Source of the DNA: Dehalococcoidia bacterium
Lineage (GTDB): Bacteria > Chloroflexota > Dehalococcoidia > E44-bin15
Direction of reading: 5' to 3'
DNA: 64,000 bases
Assembly: GCA_041649635.1 (NCBI GenBank)
Contig: JBAZMV010000002.1
Span: 227,155-291,154, forward strand
A program made the translations under genes and the position numbers. Positions 26,387 through 34,557 of the stretch are shown here, in pieces. The notes below the pieces were generated by a model that saw only the letters and a list, made by a program, of their open reading frames with translations, was not told where the DNA came from and did not search any database. Within the stretch, counting starts at the first letter, position 1. Each line of letters opens with the position of its first letter.

Positions 26387-26436
26387 GGAATGTTTCCTGC
26401 AAAGCAGGTAACTACTGCTTCGTTAATATAACCAGC

Positions 26437-27585
26437 TTAATCATTGCTGACAAATATATCCAGATACTCTTTATATACATATGACTGCCCATATTTCTTG
26501 TTCTTATCCTTTGGGCTAAGGATTCCTTGCTCAATTAAACGATTAATTACAGTTTGAGCCCCGGCGCGGGTGAAGCCCGTCCACTTTTGAACGGTTGCTA
26601 CATTTACGATAGGCTGACCGTACAACTTCGGCAACACCGCCGCCGCGCTCTCGGAAGAACGCTTGCCAAGCTTCTGGATTATCAAAATGTCCTTCTCGCG
26701 CAAAGCCGTAATTTTGCCTACCGTATCGATAGCTTCATTGGCTATTTCTATAACCCCATCCAGGAAAAAATCGATCCATTCTGAAACCTTCCCGTTATGG
26801 TATCCTTCAAGTTTTTGATAATAAAGCTTCTGATACCTTTTGAAATACGAAGATAGAAACAGCACCGGCTTTTCCAGATAACCTTCCTTCCACAGATAAA
26901 AAGTAATAAGCATCCTTCCCGTTCGTCCATTCCCGTCTAGAAACGGGTGGATAGTCTCAAATTGAGCATGTATAATCCCGGCTTTGATCACAACAGGTAT
27001 ATCGTCATCCGTATGTATAAACGCTTCAAGTTCTCCAAGGGATTTACGCATGTCGACAACCGGCGGCGGAACAAACCGGGCATTATCAGGACGAGTGCCG
27101 TTAATCCAATTCTGACTTTTTCGGAATTCTCCCGGGTCGGAATATTGAGATGATCTTGCCTTATGCATGAGTTCTCTATGAAGCTCACGCACAAGCCTAA
27201 GCGCCACGGGAAAATCATCTTTGGTAACTCTTCTCAGTCCATAGTCAACGGCTTTTATATAGTGCAGAATATCATCGACATCGGATGAAGCTCTTTCACC
27301 AGGTTTCACTTCCGCTTCGATTGCATCGACCATCGTTGCCTTTGTTCCCTCAATCTGACTGGAAGAAGCCGCGTCTTTTCGTAAATACATAAGCAAGAAG
27401 AAATCGGCATCAGGAAGAAGCCTTGTGATACCATCCAGTTTACCTAGAAGCCGGGTTGCTTCAGTATTTTTCTTTAGAATAGCAGGATCGAAATCAAATC
27501 CGCCTTCGGGAGGAAAGGTATTCGGGATAAAGGCTTTGAAACCTTCCGGCTGGGTTCTCAATTTGCCTATTTCAACTGTTTTCAT
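26437..27585 (-). CDS. Fic-domain protein with N-terminal inhibitory motif and C-terminal winged helix
   Basis: About 382 residues. Fic enzymes transfer AMP or other phosphate-containing groups to proteins. Order: Fic N-terminal domain (YxAFIP-like FKAFIPNTFPP), inhibitory motif SSQIEG (S/TxxxEG), the catalytic HPFLDGNGRTGR motif in the middle and a winged helix at the C-terminus (VATVQKWTGFTRAGAQTVINRL). The start at 27585 matches the usual family N-terminus; the frame stays open 36 codons further, through the promoter. The N-terminal SxxxEG would hold the enzyme inactive. The winged helix and the repeated sites upstream suggest autoregulation. Confidence 0.88.
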   Translation of the reverse strand: MKTVEIGKLRTQPEGFKAFIPNTFPPEGGFDFDPAILKKNTEATRLLGKLDGITRLLPDADFFLLMYLRKDAASSSQIEGTKATMVDAIEAEVKPGERASSDVDDILHYIKAVDYGLRRVTKDDFPVALRLVRELHRELMHKARSSQYSDPGEFRKSQNWINGTRPDNARFVPPPVVDMRKSLGELEAFIHTDDDIPVVIKAGIIHAQFETIHPFLDGNGRTGRMLITFYLWKEGYLEKPVLFLSSYFKRYQKLYYQKLEGYHNGKVSEWIDFFLDGVIEIANEAIDTVGKITALREKDILIIQKLGKRSSESAAAVLPKLYGQPIVNVATVQKWTGFTRAGAQTVINRLIEQGILSPKDKNKKYGQSYVYKEYLDIFVSND

Positions 27586-27588
27586 GAG

Positions 27589-27661
27589 TTTGTATACATT
27601 TCCTTGTAGATGTAAACAAAGTATAATGGTTTGTAAGCATTTGTCAATAGATGTAAACAAA
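27589..27661. promoter_or_regulatory. fic promoter embedded in four repeated operator sites
   Basis: Four near-palindromes TGTAWRCA lie at 27591-27598, 27611-27618, 27632-27639 and 27652-27659, spaced 20-21 bp (two helical turns). They form two copies of a 32-bp unit offset by 41 bp, each an inverted repeat of TTTGTWTACAT. On the minus strand TTGACA (27647-27642), a 16-bp spacer and TATACT (27625-27620) form the promoter, with one site in the spacer and others flanking it. Confidence 0.72.
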
Positions 27662-27678
27662 CCAACAAGTTCAATCGG

Positions 27679-27697
27679 ACATATGCTAATCATATGT
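27679..27697. promoter_or_regulatory. hyphenated palindrome upstream of fic
   Basis: ACATATG, 5 bp, CATATGT: perfect 7-bp arms about 20 bp beyond the fic operator array. A further binding site is possible; no other evidence. The rest of 27698-27828 holds no visible gene. Confidence 0.35.
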
Positions 27698-27828
27698 GTA
27701 TCGCTATTAGGACTTCAAGGTTTCATCCCCGTCAATAATGTCGGGACATTCCATCGCAAATCCCACTCGTGAAAACAAGCCTGCCGGAAAAATCGGTTAG
27801 CTATCCGTTAGCTTTTTTCAAAAAAGAA

Positions 27829-27872
27829 ACCGCCTGATGCACTGAATCGGCTTCAAAACAGGCGGTTTTTTG
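27829..27872. terminator. bidirectional rho-independent terminator
   Basis: Stem CCGCCTG / CAGGCGG flanked by A-runs on the left and T-runs on the right, so it has a U-tail in both directions. On the minus strand it terminates tRNA-Glu transcription. Confidence 0.75.
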
Positions 27873-27877
27873 TTGCT

Positions 27878-27954
27878 TGGTAGCGCATACGGGATTCGAA
27901 CCCGTGATCTTCTCCTTGAGAGGGAGATGTCCTAAACCCCTAGACGAATGCGCC
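27878..27954 (-). tRNA. tRNA-Glu (anticodon CUC), CCA encoded
   Basis: Folds as a cloverleaf: acceptor GGCGCAT / ATGCGCT, anticodon stem TCTCC / GGAGA with loop CTCTCAA (anticodon CTC), T-loop GGTTCGAATCC and an encoded CCA end. Its 3' end faces the AT-rich island, the usual orientation for an integration site. Confidence 0.95.
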
Positions 27955-28073
27955 GTTCGATTGTCAAAGTGCCCTTTCAGACACACTGTGATAGGATACC
28001 GCTTTTGGAGGTTTGAAGTCAAGCTGTTGATGATGCTCTATATCTGTTGAAACACATACATAGATCGTAGCTA

Positions 28074-28472
28074 TTACGGAACCCAAGCATCGACAGTAAC
28101 AAAAGCGTGCGGGTAATCTAAATATACATCTTCTATCTGTGCTATGTTTCCATCGATAATGATCTTAGCCGTTATCGATACATTGGCGCTGTACGTATGA
28201 ACGAGAAACTTGAGATATTTCCCGGATGAGGCATTGAAACTGTAATACCAGGGTAATGTAACGTTCCTATCAAATTCATAGTCTGATGAATATTTCTCAC
28301 CGTAATATTGAATATAAGCAATATCATCTGCTGTACCTGTAACCTCGTACTGTATTAAATGAGTTGTCGGCTGTATACCATCCGAAGGTGAGTTGGAACA
28401 GCCCGCAATAACGAGAACGAGCAGCGCGTATATTAGCGACTTCAGGATTGGCCCGTTCATCTTACTTTTCAT
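28074..28472 (-). CDS. lipoprotein, possibly MmpS-like
   Basis: 132 residues. A lipoprotein signal peptide ends in VIAGC (Cys about residue 25). The mature part begins with Ser/Pro-rich sequence and continues as a small all-beta domain with YEVTGTADDIAYIQY and LKFLVHTYSANVSITAKIIIDG, a pattern seen in MmpS-like proteins. AT-rich composition. It faces away from the B12 operon. Function is not known. Confidence 0.65.
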   Translation of the reverse strand: MKSKMNGPILKSLIYALLVLVIAGCSNSPSDGIQPTTHLIQYEVTGTADDIAYIQYYGEKYSSDYEFDRNVTLPWYYSFNASSGKYLKFLVHTYSANVSITAKIIIDGNIAQIEDVYLDYPHAFVTVDAWVP

Positions 28473-28555
28473 TCAAGAGCAGCCCTCGTTTTTCTCCAAT
28501 TCATCAATCCTATCATTTTTATGCCCAAAAGTCAGGTAGTGTATCATTCATCGAT

Positions 28556-28585
28556 TTGACAGATTGCCCCCCACTTGTGTATACT
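28556..28585 (+). promoter_or_regulatory. sigma-70-type promoter of the corrinoid operon
   Basis: TTGACA at 28556-28561, an 18-bp spacer and TATACT at 28580-28585, just upstream of the cobalamin riboswitch. Both boxes are at or close to consensus. Confidence 0.7.
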
Positions 28586-28605
28586 TTCACTTGCTTAACA
28601 ATTGA

Positions 28606-28735
28606 ATCGATAGGAATCTGAGGCGACCTGGAGCGATCCAGGTATCAAAGGGAATGCAATCCGGTTAAATTCCGGAGCGGCCGCGCCACTGTGAACCCTT
28701 AAGCAAGGGAAGCCAGAACGCCCGCCACAGGATAG
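28606..28735 (+). ncRNA. cobalamin (B12) riboswitch
   Basis: Conserved B12-box elements in order: a CCTGG/CCAGG hairpin, AAAGGGAAT, GCAATCCGG...CCGGAGCGG, GCGCCACTGTG, and AAGCCAGAACGCCCGCC. This is a class I-like cobalamin aptamer. It binds adenosylcobalamin or related corrinoids and should switch off transcription of btuF and the genes behind it through the terminators that follow. Confidence 0.93.
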
Positions 28736-28770
28736 CCTACATGCCTCCGCAGGGGGGAGTAGGATTTTTT
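28736..28770 (+). terminator. riboswitch terminator 1
   Basis: Stem CCTAC / GTAGG enclosing a CCTCC / GGGGG inner helix, followed directly by TTTTTT at 28765-28770. Its 5' arm adjoins the aptamer, so it is the likely ligand-controlled expression platform. Confidence 0.65.
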
Positions 28771-28776
28771 ATTGGT

Positions 28777-28813
28777 AAAAAGACCCCTCGTCGCCCAGGC
28801 TTGGGGTCTTTTT
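28777..28813 (+). terminator. riboswitch terminator 2
   Basis: AAAAAGACCCC and GGGGTCTTTTT form an 11-bp stem ending in a U-run, just 20 bp before the btuF start codon. A second intrinsic terminator in tandem is unusual. Confidence 0.75.
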
Positions 28814-28832
28814 GTTTAGAGGGGTAACAAAG

Positions 28833-29774
28833 ATGCGCTCAATATTGAAACTGGTTCTCGTGATGGTAATAACTGTCGGCATAGCTCTATCAGTTTCGGC
28901 TTGTTCGGCAGAGGATATCGCTACAAATAATGACAGTATACAGATAACCGATCAAGCGGGACGGACGGTCACGTTAAACGGCACGCCGCAAAGAATTATT
29001 TCGATAGCTCCGGCAAATACAGAGATCCTATTCGCATTAGGATTGGATGATAAAATCGTCGGCGTTACCAATTACTGCAACTACCCGGAAGAAGCTTTGA
29101 ATAAAGAAAAAGTCGGCGGTTTCTCTACCCCCAATATAGAAAAAATCATAGCTCTTGAGCCGGATGTTGTGTTTGCCGCGCCCATACATGAAGCCCAGAT
29201 TATCCCTCAACTGGAAAATCTGGGGCTCACGGTTATTGCTCTTACTCCAACAACAATAGATGAAACATACGATGCTATCAAGTTAGTAGGTAATATCACC
29301 GGCGTTCAGGAAACAGCTGACGCACTGGTCAATGATATGAAAACAAGTATAGATGCCGTAGCAAATCTCGTTGCTAAGCTTTCCGATGAAGAAAAACCCA
29401 ACGTGTTCTATATTGTATGGCATGATCCGCTTATGACCGCTGGCGGCAATACTTTGCCGGGCCAGCTGATAGATTTGGCCGGAGGGAAGAACATCTTCAC
29501 CGAATTATCCGATTATCCAACGGTGTCCCTTGAGTCACTGATATACAGAGAGCCGAACATTATCATTGCCGGTACCAGCATGGGTTCAGGGGGAAACGCA
29601 CCATTGGAGTGGGCACAAAGCGAAACACGTCTCCAGGGAACTGAAGCTCGTGAGGAAGGGAAGGTTTTTAGTATAAATACGGACCTTACCGGCCGTTTCG
29701 GTCCAAGGATAGTAGATGCTCTTGAAGAAATGCTTTGGCTAATACATCCCGAACTCGCGGAAGAACTGGAATGA
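28833..29774 (+). CDS. btuF: corrinoid-binding lipoprotein of a BtuFCD-type ABC importer
   Basis: About 313 residues. A lipoprotein signal ends in VSAC (Cys about residue 24), giving a membrane-tethered substrate-binding protein. The helical-backbone fold of the BtuF/FhuD class is indicated by RIISIAPANTEILFALGLDDKIVGVTNYC and EKIIALEPDVVFAA. ATG at 28833 follows GAGGGG (28819-28824); the frame extends into the terminator, so the upstream TTG is rejected. Its place directly behind a cobalamin riboswitch supports a corrinoid substrate. Confidence 0.9.
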   Translation: MRSILKLVLVMVITVGIALSVSACSAEDIATNNDSIQITDQAGRTVTLNGTPQRIISIAPANTEILFALGLDDKIVGVTNYCNYPEEALNKEKVGGFSTPNIEKIIALEPDVVFAAPIHEAQIIPQLENLGLTVIALTPTTIDETYDAIKLVGNITGVQETADALVNDMKTSIDAVANLVAKLSDEEKPNVFYIVWHDPLMTAGGNTLPGQLIDLAGGKNIFTELSDYPTVSLESLIYREPNIIIAGTSMGSGGNAPLEWAQSETRLQGTEAREEGKVFSINTDLTGRFGPRIVDALEEMLWLIHPELAEELE

Positions 29775-29792
29775 ATGAGAGATTGAAGAGAA

Positions 29793-30872
29793 TTGGGAAC
29801 TGGTCTTGTAGATAGGTTAACCATCGGGCTGGTGGCGTACAGACGCAGGCGATATCTCAGTATCGCAGGACTGCTAGCGTTGTTTGCAGTCATCATTGGT
29901 GTCGCTTGTGGCGTTGGTCCTGAGAATATATCCTTCGCCGATGTTTGGAAATTGCTCCTGTCAAAACTACCGTGGGTGAATATAGACGAAGGTGTCACAA
30001 GAACTGTATCGACAATTGTTATTGATTATAGACTGCCGCGCATTCTTCTCGCCGGTCTGGTGGGAGCAGCCTTATCGACCGCCGGCGCCACATTTCAGGG
30101 AATTTTCCGCAACCCATTAGCTGATCCATATCTTCTAGGTGTTGCACAAGCATCTAGTCTAGGTGCAGTGATTGGATTCATGTTTTTCCCAGCGCAATCC
30201 GCCGGTATTGGTTGGATACCTGTAATAGCCTTATGCTGTGGAATCGTATGCATAGTGGTTTTATATCTCCTTGCTCGTGTCGGAAAAACCTTACCTATGA
30301 CCACGGTTATACTTGCTGGCGTAGTATTGGGAGCCATATTTACAGCCCTCATATCATTCCTTTTATGGAAGTTCGCTAATGAGAATCACGGCATGGGTAT
30401 AGTGTTCTGGCTGATGGGAACCTGCTCCTCCGCAAAATGGTTGGACGTGTATGTTTTATTCCCTTATCTAATTCTTGGAATTATACCCATCTACTTGTAC
30501 AGCCGTTCGTTAAACATCATGCAACTGGATGAGGAACAAGCGCAGCAACTTGGTATGAATGTAGAGAAAGTAAAGATCATTCTACTTTTATCGGCTGCTC
30601 TGATAACGGCGGCTGCGGTATCCTTCGCGGGATCTATCGGCTTTCTAGGCATTATCATACCTCATGCGGTGCGTCTGATATGGGGCCCGGATTATCGTTT
30701 CCTGTTGCCGCTATCTACGATTGTGGGAGCGATATTCCTTATCCTAGCTGATACGCTATGCCGCACTATAGCTGGCGGCGGCGAAGAAATGCCTGTCGGA
30801 ATCGTAACGGCATTCATAGGAGCGCCATTCTTCCTTTACCTGCTGCGCCAGAAAAAACGGGTGTTCTTTTAG
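29793..30872 (+). CDS. btuC: FecCD-family permease of the corrinoid ABC importer
   Basis: 359 residues, about ten membrane helices. Family motifs: DYRLPRILLAGLVGAALSTAGA, FQGIFRNPLADPYLLGVAQASSLGA and the late GSIGFLGIIIPHAVRLIWGPDYR. It forms the transmembrane dimer through which BtuF delivers corrinoid. The start is TTG 29793, with no ATG alternative that preserves the N-terminus. Base composition is AT-richer than the following ATPase gene. Confidence 0.92.
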   Translation: MGTGLVDRLTIGLVAYRRRRYLSIAGLLALFAVIIGVACGVGPENISFADVWKLLLSKLPWVNIDEGVTRTVSTIVIDYRLPRILLAGLVGAALSTAGATFQGIFRNPLADPYLLGVAQASSLGAVIGFMFFPAQSAGIGWIPVIALCCGIVCIVVLYLLARVGKTLPMTTVILAGVVLGAIFTALISFLLWKFANENHGMGIVFWLMGTCSSAKWLDVYVLFPYLILGIIPIYLYSRSLNIMQLDEEQAQQLGMNVEKVKIILLLSAALITAAAVSFAGSIGFLGIIIPHAVRLIWGPDYRFLLPLSTIVGAIFLILADTLCRTIAGGGEEMPVGIVTAFIGAPFFLYLLRQKKRVFF

Positions 30873-30880
30873 GAGATGTT

Positions 30881-32143
30881 TTGAGCTATCTTACTCTGGA
30901 TAAAGTCGACCTCGGATATCACGGGCGCATCGTGGTGAAAGGCGTCAGTCTTGAGGTATGCACAAAAGAGGTGGTGGGACTCATCGGGCCCAACGGCTCG
31001 GGGAAGTCGACGCTGCTTAAGGCCATGTGCGGACTGCTGCAGCCGACATCGGGGCGGGTCGCGCTGGACGACACCGAGATAGCGAAGATATCGAGGGAAA
31101 CGCTGGCCCGCAAGATAGGCGTCGTGCCGCAACTGCCGTCGCTGCCTGAAAGCTTCAGTGTACTCGACACGGTCCTAATGGGGCGTTATCCCCACCTCGG
31201 ACTGATGCGCTATGAATCGAAGAAAGACATCGAGATTGTCTGCGACGCGATAAGGCGCACCGGCATCGAGCATCTCACCGACAGGCGCGTTGGCGAGATA
31301 TCCGGCGGCGAGAGGCAAAGGGTGGTAGTCGCCAGGGCGCTGGCGCAGGAGCCGCTGTTCCTGCTGCTGGATGAGCCTACCGCGCACCTGGATATCCAGC
31401 ACCAGCTCGAGGTGATGGAGCTTGTAAGCTCGTTGGCGGCATCGGGGCTGGGCGTGGCCGTAGCGCTGCACGATTTCTCTCTGGCCAGCCGCTTCTGCCA
31501 CAGGCTGGTTATGCTCAAGGACGGCAGCGTCTTTAAAGAGGGCATACCTAAGGACGTTATGACCACCGAGAACATCAAACAGGTATTCGGCGTTACCGCC
31601 ATGATATACAGCGATCTGGCCTCGGGACCGATGGTGGTGAACACAACGATATCCCGTCCCTGCGCGGATAACATGCATCGTCGCATACACGTTATCGGAG
31701 GCGGCGGCAGCGCGGCAGGCATCATGCACCATCTGCACAGCGAGGGCTATCGCCTGACGATAGGTGTGCTGAGCCAGGGCGATACCGATCTTAGCGCCGC
31801 CCGCGCGCTTGGCATCGAAGCCGTGGTAGTCCCAGCCTTCGCCGGCATAGACGACGCCGCACATCAGCGCAACCTGGAGCTGGCGGCGCAGGCCGACTGC
31901 TGTATAGTTGCGAATGTGGCCTTCGGGTGGGGCAACTTGCGCAACCTGGAGTCTGTGTCGGTGGCACAACATCTTGTGCTGATCGACGATGTTCCTATCG
32001 CCGAGCGCGACTTCACTGACAATCAGGCCACGGAGATATATAATGCGCTCAGGAAAAATGCACAGTGCACCACATCGATGGGGATATCAGGATGCCTGAA
32101 AAATATCCTGCAGCAGAAAGAGGTGAACAATGAGCGACCCTAA
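30881..32143 (+). CDS. btuD: corrinoid ABC importer ATPase with extra C-terminal domain
   Basis: About 420 residues, far longer than the usual 255. The ATPase domain (1-255) has Walker A GPNGSGKSTLL, signature ISGGERQRVVVARAL, Walker B LFLLLDEPTAHLD and the switch His in ALHDFSLA. Residues from about 265 form a separate domain beginning HVIGGGGSAAGIMHHL, with alternating hydrophobic strands, resembling a Rossmann-like nucleotide fold. TTG 30881 follows AGGAGA; an upstream frame overlapping btuC is rejected. It overlaps cobO by 14 bp. Confidence 0.87.
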   Translation: MSYLTLDKVDLGYHGRIVVKGVSLEVCTKEVVGLIGPNGSGKSTLLKAMCGLLQPTSGRVALDDTEIAKISRETLARKIGVVPQLPSLPESFSVLDTVLMGRYPHLGLMRYESKKDIEIVCDAIRRTGIEHLTDRRVGEISGGERQRVVVARALAQEPLFLLLDEPTAHLDIQHQLEVMELVSSLAASGLGVAVALHDFSLASRFCHRLVMLKDGSVFKEGIPKDVMTTENIKQVFGVTAMIYSDLASGPMVVNTTISRPCADNMHRRIHVIGGGGSAAGIMHHLHSEGYRLTIGVLSQGDTDLSAARALGIEAVVVPAFAGIDDAAHQRNLELAAQADCCIVANVAFGWGNLRNLESVSVAQHLVLIDDVPIAERDFTDNQATEIYNALRKNAQCTTSMGISGCLKNILQQKEVNNERP

Positions 32144-32663
32144 AGATAGCAATGGCCTGGTGCTGATATATACCGGCGACGGCAAAGGAAAGACCACTGC
32201 GGCCATCGGCCAGCTGGTGCGGGTATACGGGTGGGGCTGGAATGCCGTGATGTTCCAGTTCATAAAAGGTTCCAAGTTGAAGGCCGGGGAGCACCGAGCC
32301 GCGGAGAAGCTGGGCCTCGACATGCGGCCCATGGGCACGGGTTTCACATGGAACGAGAAGGACAGGGAAAAATCGATCGCGCTATCGCTGAAGCAGTGGC
32401 GCAACTGCCGTGAAGCCATAACGTCCGGCAAATTCGATATGATAATCATGGACGAGATAAGTTATCCGATGACGCTAGGCTGGATACCGCTGGACGAGGT
32501 CGTCGACACGATAAAAAACAGGCCGCAGAAGCTGAACCTGGTGCTGACCGGCAGAGACATGCCGCAGGAGATAGTCGACATCGCCGACCTTGTCACCGAG
32601 ATGAAGGAGATAAAACATCCGTTCGCAAAAGGGGTGAAGGCGCGGAAGGGCATCGAATTCTAA
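32130..32663 (+). CDS. cobO: cob(I)yrinic acid a,c-diamide adenosyltransferase
   Basis: 177 residues of the BtuR/CobO family, which adds the 5'-deoxyadenosyl group to cob(I)alamin or precursors. P-loop YTGDGKGKTTAAIGQ is at the start, followed by VMFQFIKG, IIMDEISYPM and LTGRDMP. GAGGTG precedes the ATG, which overlaps btuD. It makes the adenosylated corrinoid used by the rest of the operon. Confidence 0.95.
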   Translation: MSDPKDSNGLVLIYTGDGKGKTTAAIGQLVRVYGWGWNAVMFQFIKGSKLKAGEHRAAEKLGLDMRPMGTGFTWNEKDREKSIALSLKQWRNCREAITSGKFDMIIMDEISYPMTLGWIPLDEVVDTIKNRPQKLNLVLTGRDMPQEIVDIADLVTEMKEIKHPFAKGVKARKGIEF

Positions 32664-32713
32664 TTAAGAGCAATCGCAGGTATTTTACATAACTGGAAGT
32701 TCGGGAGTAATTT

Positions 32714-33775
32714 ATGAAGAAGACCTCACTTGAAGCGACGATAGCTAATATAAAGCAGCTCGACGGGGCGGCGATGGCCAAGGCCAGGAAGCGTCAGGAT
32801 ATGCTGACAAAGCCGGCCGGAAGCCTGGGCAGGCTGGAGGATATCTCGGTACATCTTGCGGGCATACTGGGCCAGGCCGTGCCAAAGATTCAGGGTAAGC
32901 TCGTCGTCCTTGCCGCGGCAGATCACGGCGTCGCGGCTAACGGCGTAAGCGCCTATCCGCAGGAAGTCACGGCCCAGATGGTTCTGAACTTCCTCGATGG
33001 AGGAGCTGCGATTAACGTACTTGCTCGACATGTCGATGCCAGGGTTGTCATCATCGACGCGGGGGTGGCGGCAGATATCCCGTCTCATCCCGATCTAATC
33101 TCACTCAAGATAGGGAAAGGCACGGCGAACATGGCCAAAGGCCCGGCTATGTCGATCGAGCAGGCACGGCGCTGTATCGAAGAGGGTATAGCCATCGCAG
33201 CGAAAGAGGTCGCAAAAGGCGCCGACATGATCGGCACGGGAGATATGGGCATCGGCAACACGACGGCGGCGAGCGCAATCACCAGCGTGGTATGCGGCAA
33301 GACCCCATTGAAAGTGACCGGACTCGGCACCGGGATATCGGAAGAGCAGAGAAAGCACAAGGCCAAGATAATAGAGCAAGCCATCGAAATAAATAAGATC
33401 GATCCGGGCGACGGGTTGGACGTGCTGGCCAAGGTCGGCGGGTTTGAGATAGGCGTGCTGGCCGGCGTGATACTGGGCGCGGCCGCCGCGAGGAAAGTCG
33501 TCGTGCTCGACGGATTTATCTCAGGTGCGGCAGGTCTCATAGCCTACACACTTTGCCCGAGAGTGAAGGACTACATTATCGCCGCGCATCTATCGATAGA
33601 GCAGGGACATATCAGCGCGCTCAAACATATGGGACTCGAACCCATCCTCGATCTTAAGATGCGGCTTGGCGAGGGCACCGGTGCGGCACTGGCTATGACC
33701 GTAATCGAGGGAGCGGCGCTCTGCCTGGCGGAAATGGCCACCTTCGGCGAGGCCGGCGTCTCGGAGAAAGGCTGA
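32714..33775 (+). CDS. cobT: nicotinate-nucleotide:dimethylbenzimidazole phosphoribosyltransferase
   Basis: 353 residues, the usual length. CobT activates the lower ligand base by transferring phosphoribose from nicotinate mononucleotide. Diagnostic segments: MLTKPAGSLGRLEDISVHLAG, AADHGVAANGVSAYPQEVTAQM, GDMGIGNTTAASAI, and the late GTGAALAMTVIEGA with the catalytic Glu. Its presence implies that the cell installs or swaps lower ligands. Confidence 0.97.
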   Translation: MKKTSLEATIANIKQLDGAAMAKARKRQDMLTKPAGSLGRLEDISVHLAGILGQAVPKIQGKLVVLAAADHGVAANGVSAYPQEVTAQMVLNFLDGGAAINVLARHVDARVVIIDAGVAADIPSHPDLISLKIGKGTANMAKGPAMSIEQARRCIEEGIAIAAKEVAKGADMIGTGDMGIGNTTAASAITSVVCGKTPLKVTGLGTGISEEQRKHKAKIIEQAIEINKIDPGDGLDVLAKVGGFEIGVLAGVILGAAAARKVVVLDGFISGAAGLIAYTLCPRVKDYIIAAHLSIEQGHISALKHMGLEPILDLKMRLGEGTGAALAMTVIEGAALCLAEMATFGEAGVSEKG

Positions 33776-33786
33776 AACGAATCGCC

Positions 33787-34557
33787 ATGAATTTCCTGTC
33801 GGCGTTAGGATTCCTCACCATCATCCCGGTCGGCAAACGATATAAAGAAGGACGTTCGCTTGCCGGCTCTTCCGTATACTTTCCGCTTGTCGGCCTGGTG
33901 CTGGGACTTCTGGTAGCCGGAATCGATTTCGGACTAGGTCGTTTTTTGCCGAATCTGCTGATCAGTGCGGTGACCGTCGCCGCGCTTGTACTATTCACAG
34001 GCGCGCTGCACTTCGAAGGATTCGTTGATGCCTGCGACGGCCTGTTTGGCGGGCACACGCGGGAGCGGCGCCTGGAGATCATGCGCATGAAGAATGTCGG
34101 CTCCTACGCCGTGGCGGGAGGGGCGCTTCTTCTCATAATCAAGTTTTCGGCGATAGCGTCGCTGGCGGTAGGGTGGGATCGCTTCTGGATCATCGTGCTG
34201 TTCCCGGCAATGTCGCGCTGGGGCATGGCGCTCGTGCTGAACCTGTTCCCGTACGCACGTGCTGAGGGGCTGGGCTCCGCATTTCGCAGCAATAAATCTT
34301 TCATCTATATGGTGGCCGCCGGTCTCATAGCCTTGGCGATAGCTATTGTATTCGGATGGATTGGCGGCATAGTGCTGCTGTTCACAGCCAAGCTGGTTGC
34401 GCTGCTAATGGGGTGGGGTATCTCGCGCATGCTCGGCGGCCTCACTGGCGATACCTACGGCGCAATCAATGAGATGACCGAGGTCGCAGTTCTCATTGTG
34501 GCCATAGCCATTGTTCCGCATTTGGCGATACAACCGATATGGCAGGCGGTGATGTGA
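33787..34557 (+). CDS. cobS: adenosylcobinamide-GDP ribazoletransferase
   Basis: 256 residues, integral membrane. CobS joins the activated ribazole to adenosylcobinamide-GDP. Motifs: ALGFLTIIPVGKR at the start and HFEGFVDACDGLFGGHTRERRLEIMRMKNVGSYA, the acidic D-x-x-D site. About six hydrophobic segments follow. Stop overlaps the cbiB start as TGATG. Confidence 0.95.
   Translation: MNFLSALGFLTIIPVGKRYKEGRSLAGSSVYFPLVGLVLGLLVAGIDFGLGRFLPNLLISAVTVAALVLFTGALHFEGFVDACDGLFGGHTRERRLEIMRMKNVGSYAVAGGALLLIIKFSAIASLAVGWDRFWIIVLFPAMSRWGMALVLNLFPYARAEGLGSAFRSNKSFIYMVAAGLIALAIAIVFGWIGGIVLLFTAKLVALLMGWGISRMLGGLTGDTYGAINEMTEVAVLIVAIAIVPHLAIQPIWQAVM

Noticed and set aside
26227..26484. Plus-strand frame across the rhuM/fic gap
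   Set aside because: It runs opposite the hsdM remnant and the repeat, with no motif or start site.
27589..27661. CRISPR-like spaced repeats before fic
   Set aside because: Units are short, palindromic and at 20-bp spacing within a promoter; no spacers of CRISPR length and no cas genes.
27586..27693. 36-codon upstream extension of fic
   Set aside because: It would be translated through the promoter and operators and does not match the family N-terminus.
30758..30880. Upstream extension of btuD
   Set aside because: It overlaps the conserved end of btuC in another frame and is not conserved-looking; TTG 30881 with AGGAGA is better.
31175..31972. Minus-strand frame opposite btuD
   Set aside because: Shadow of the GC-rich ATPase gene; no motif or ribosome site.
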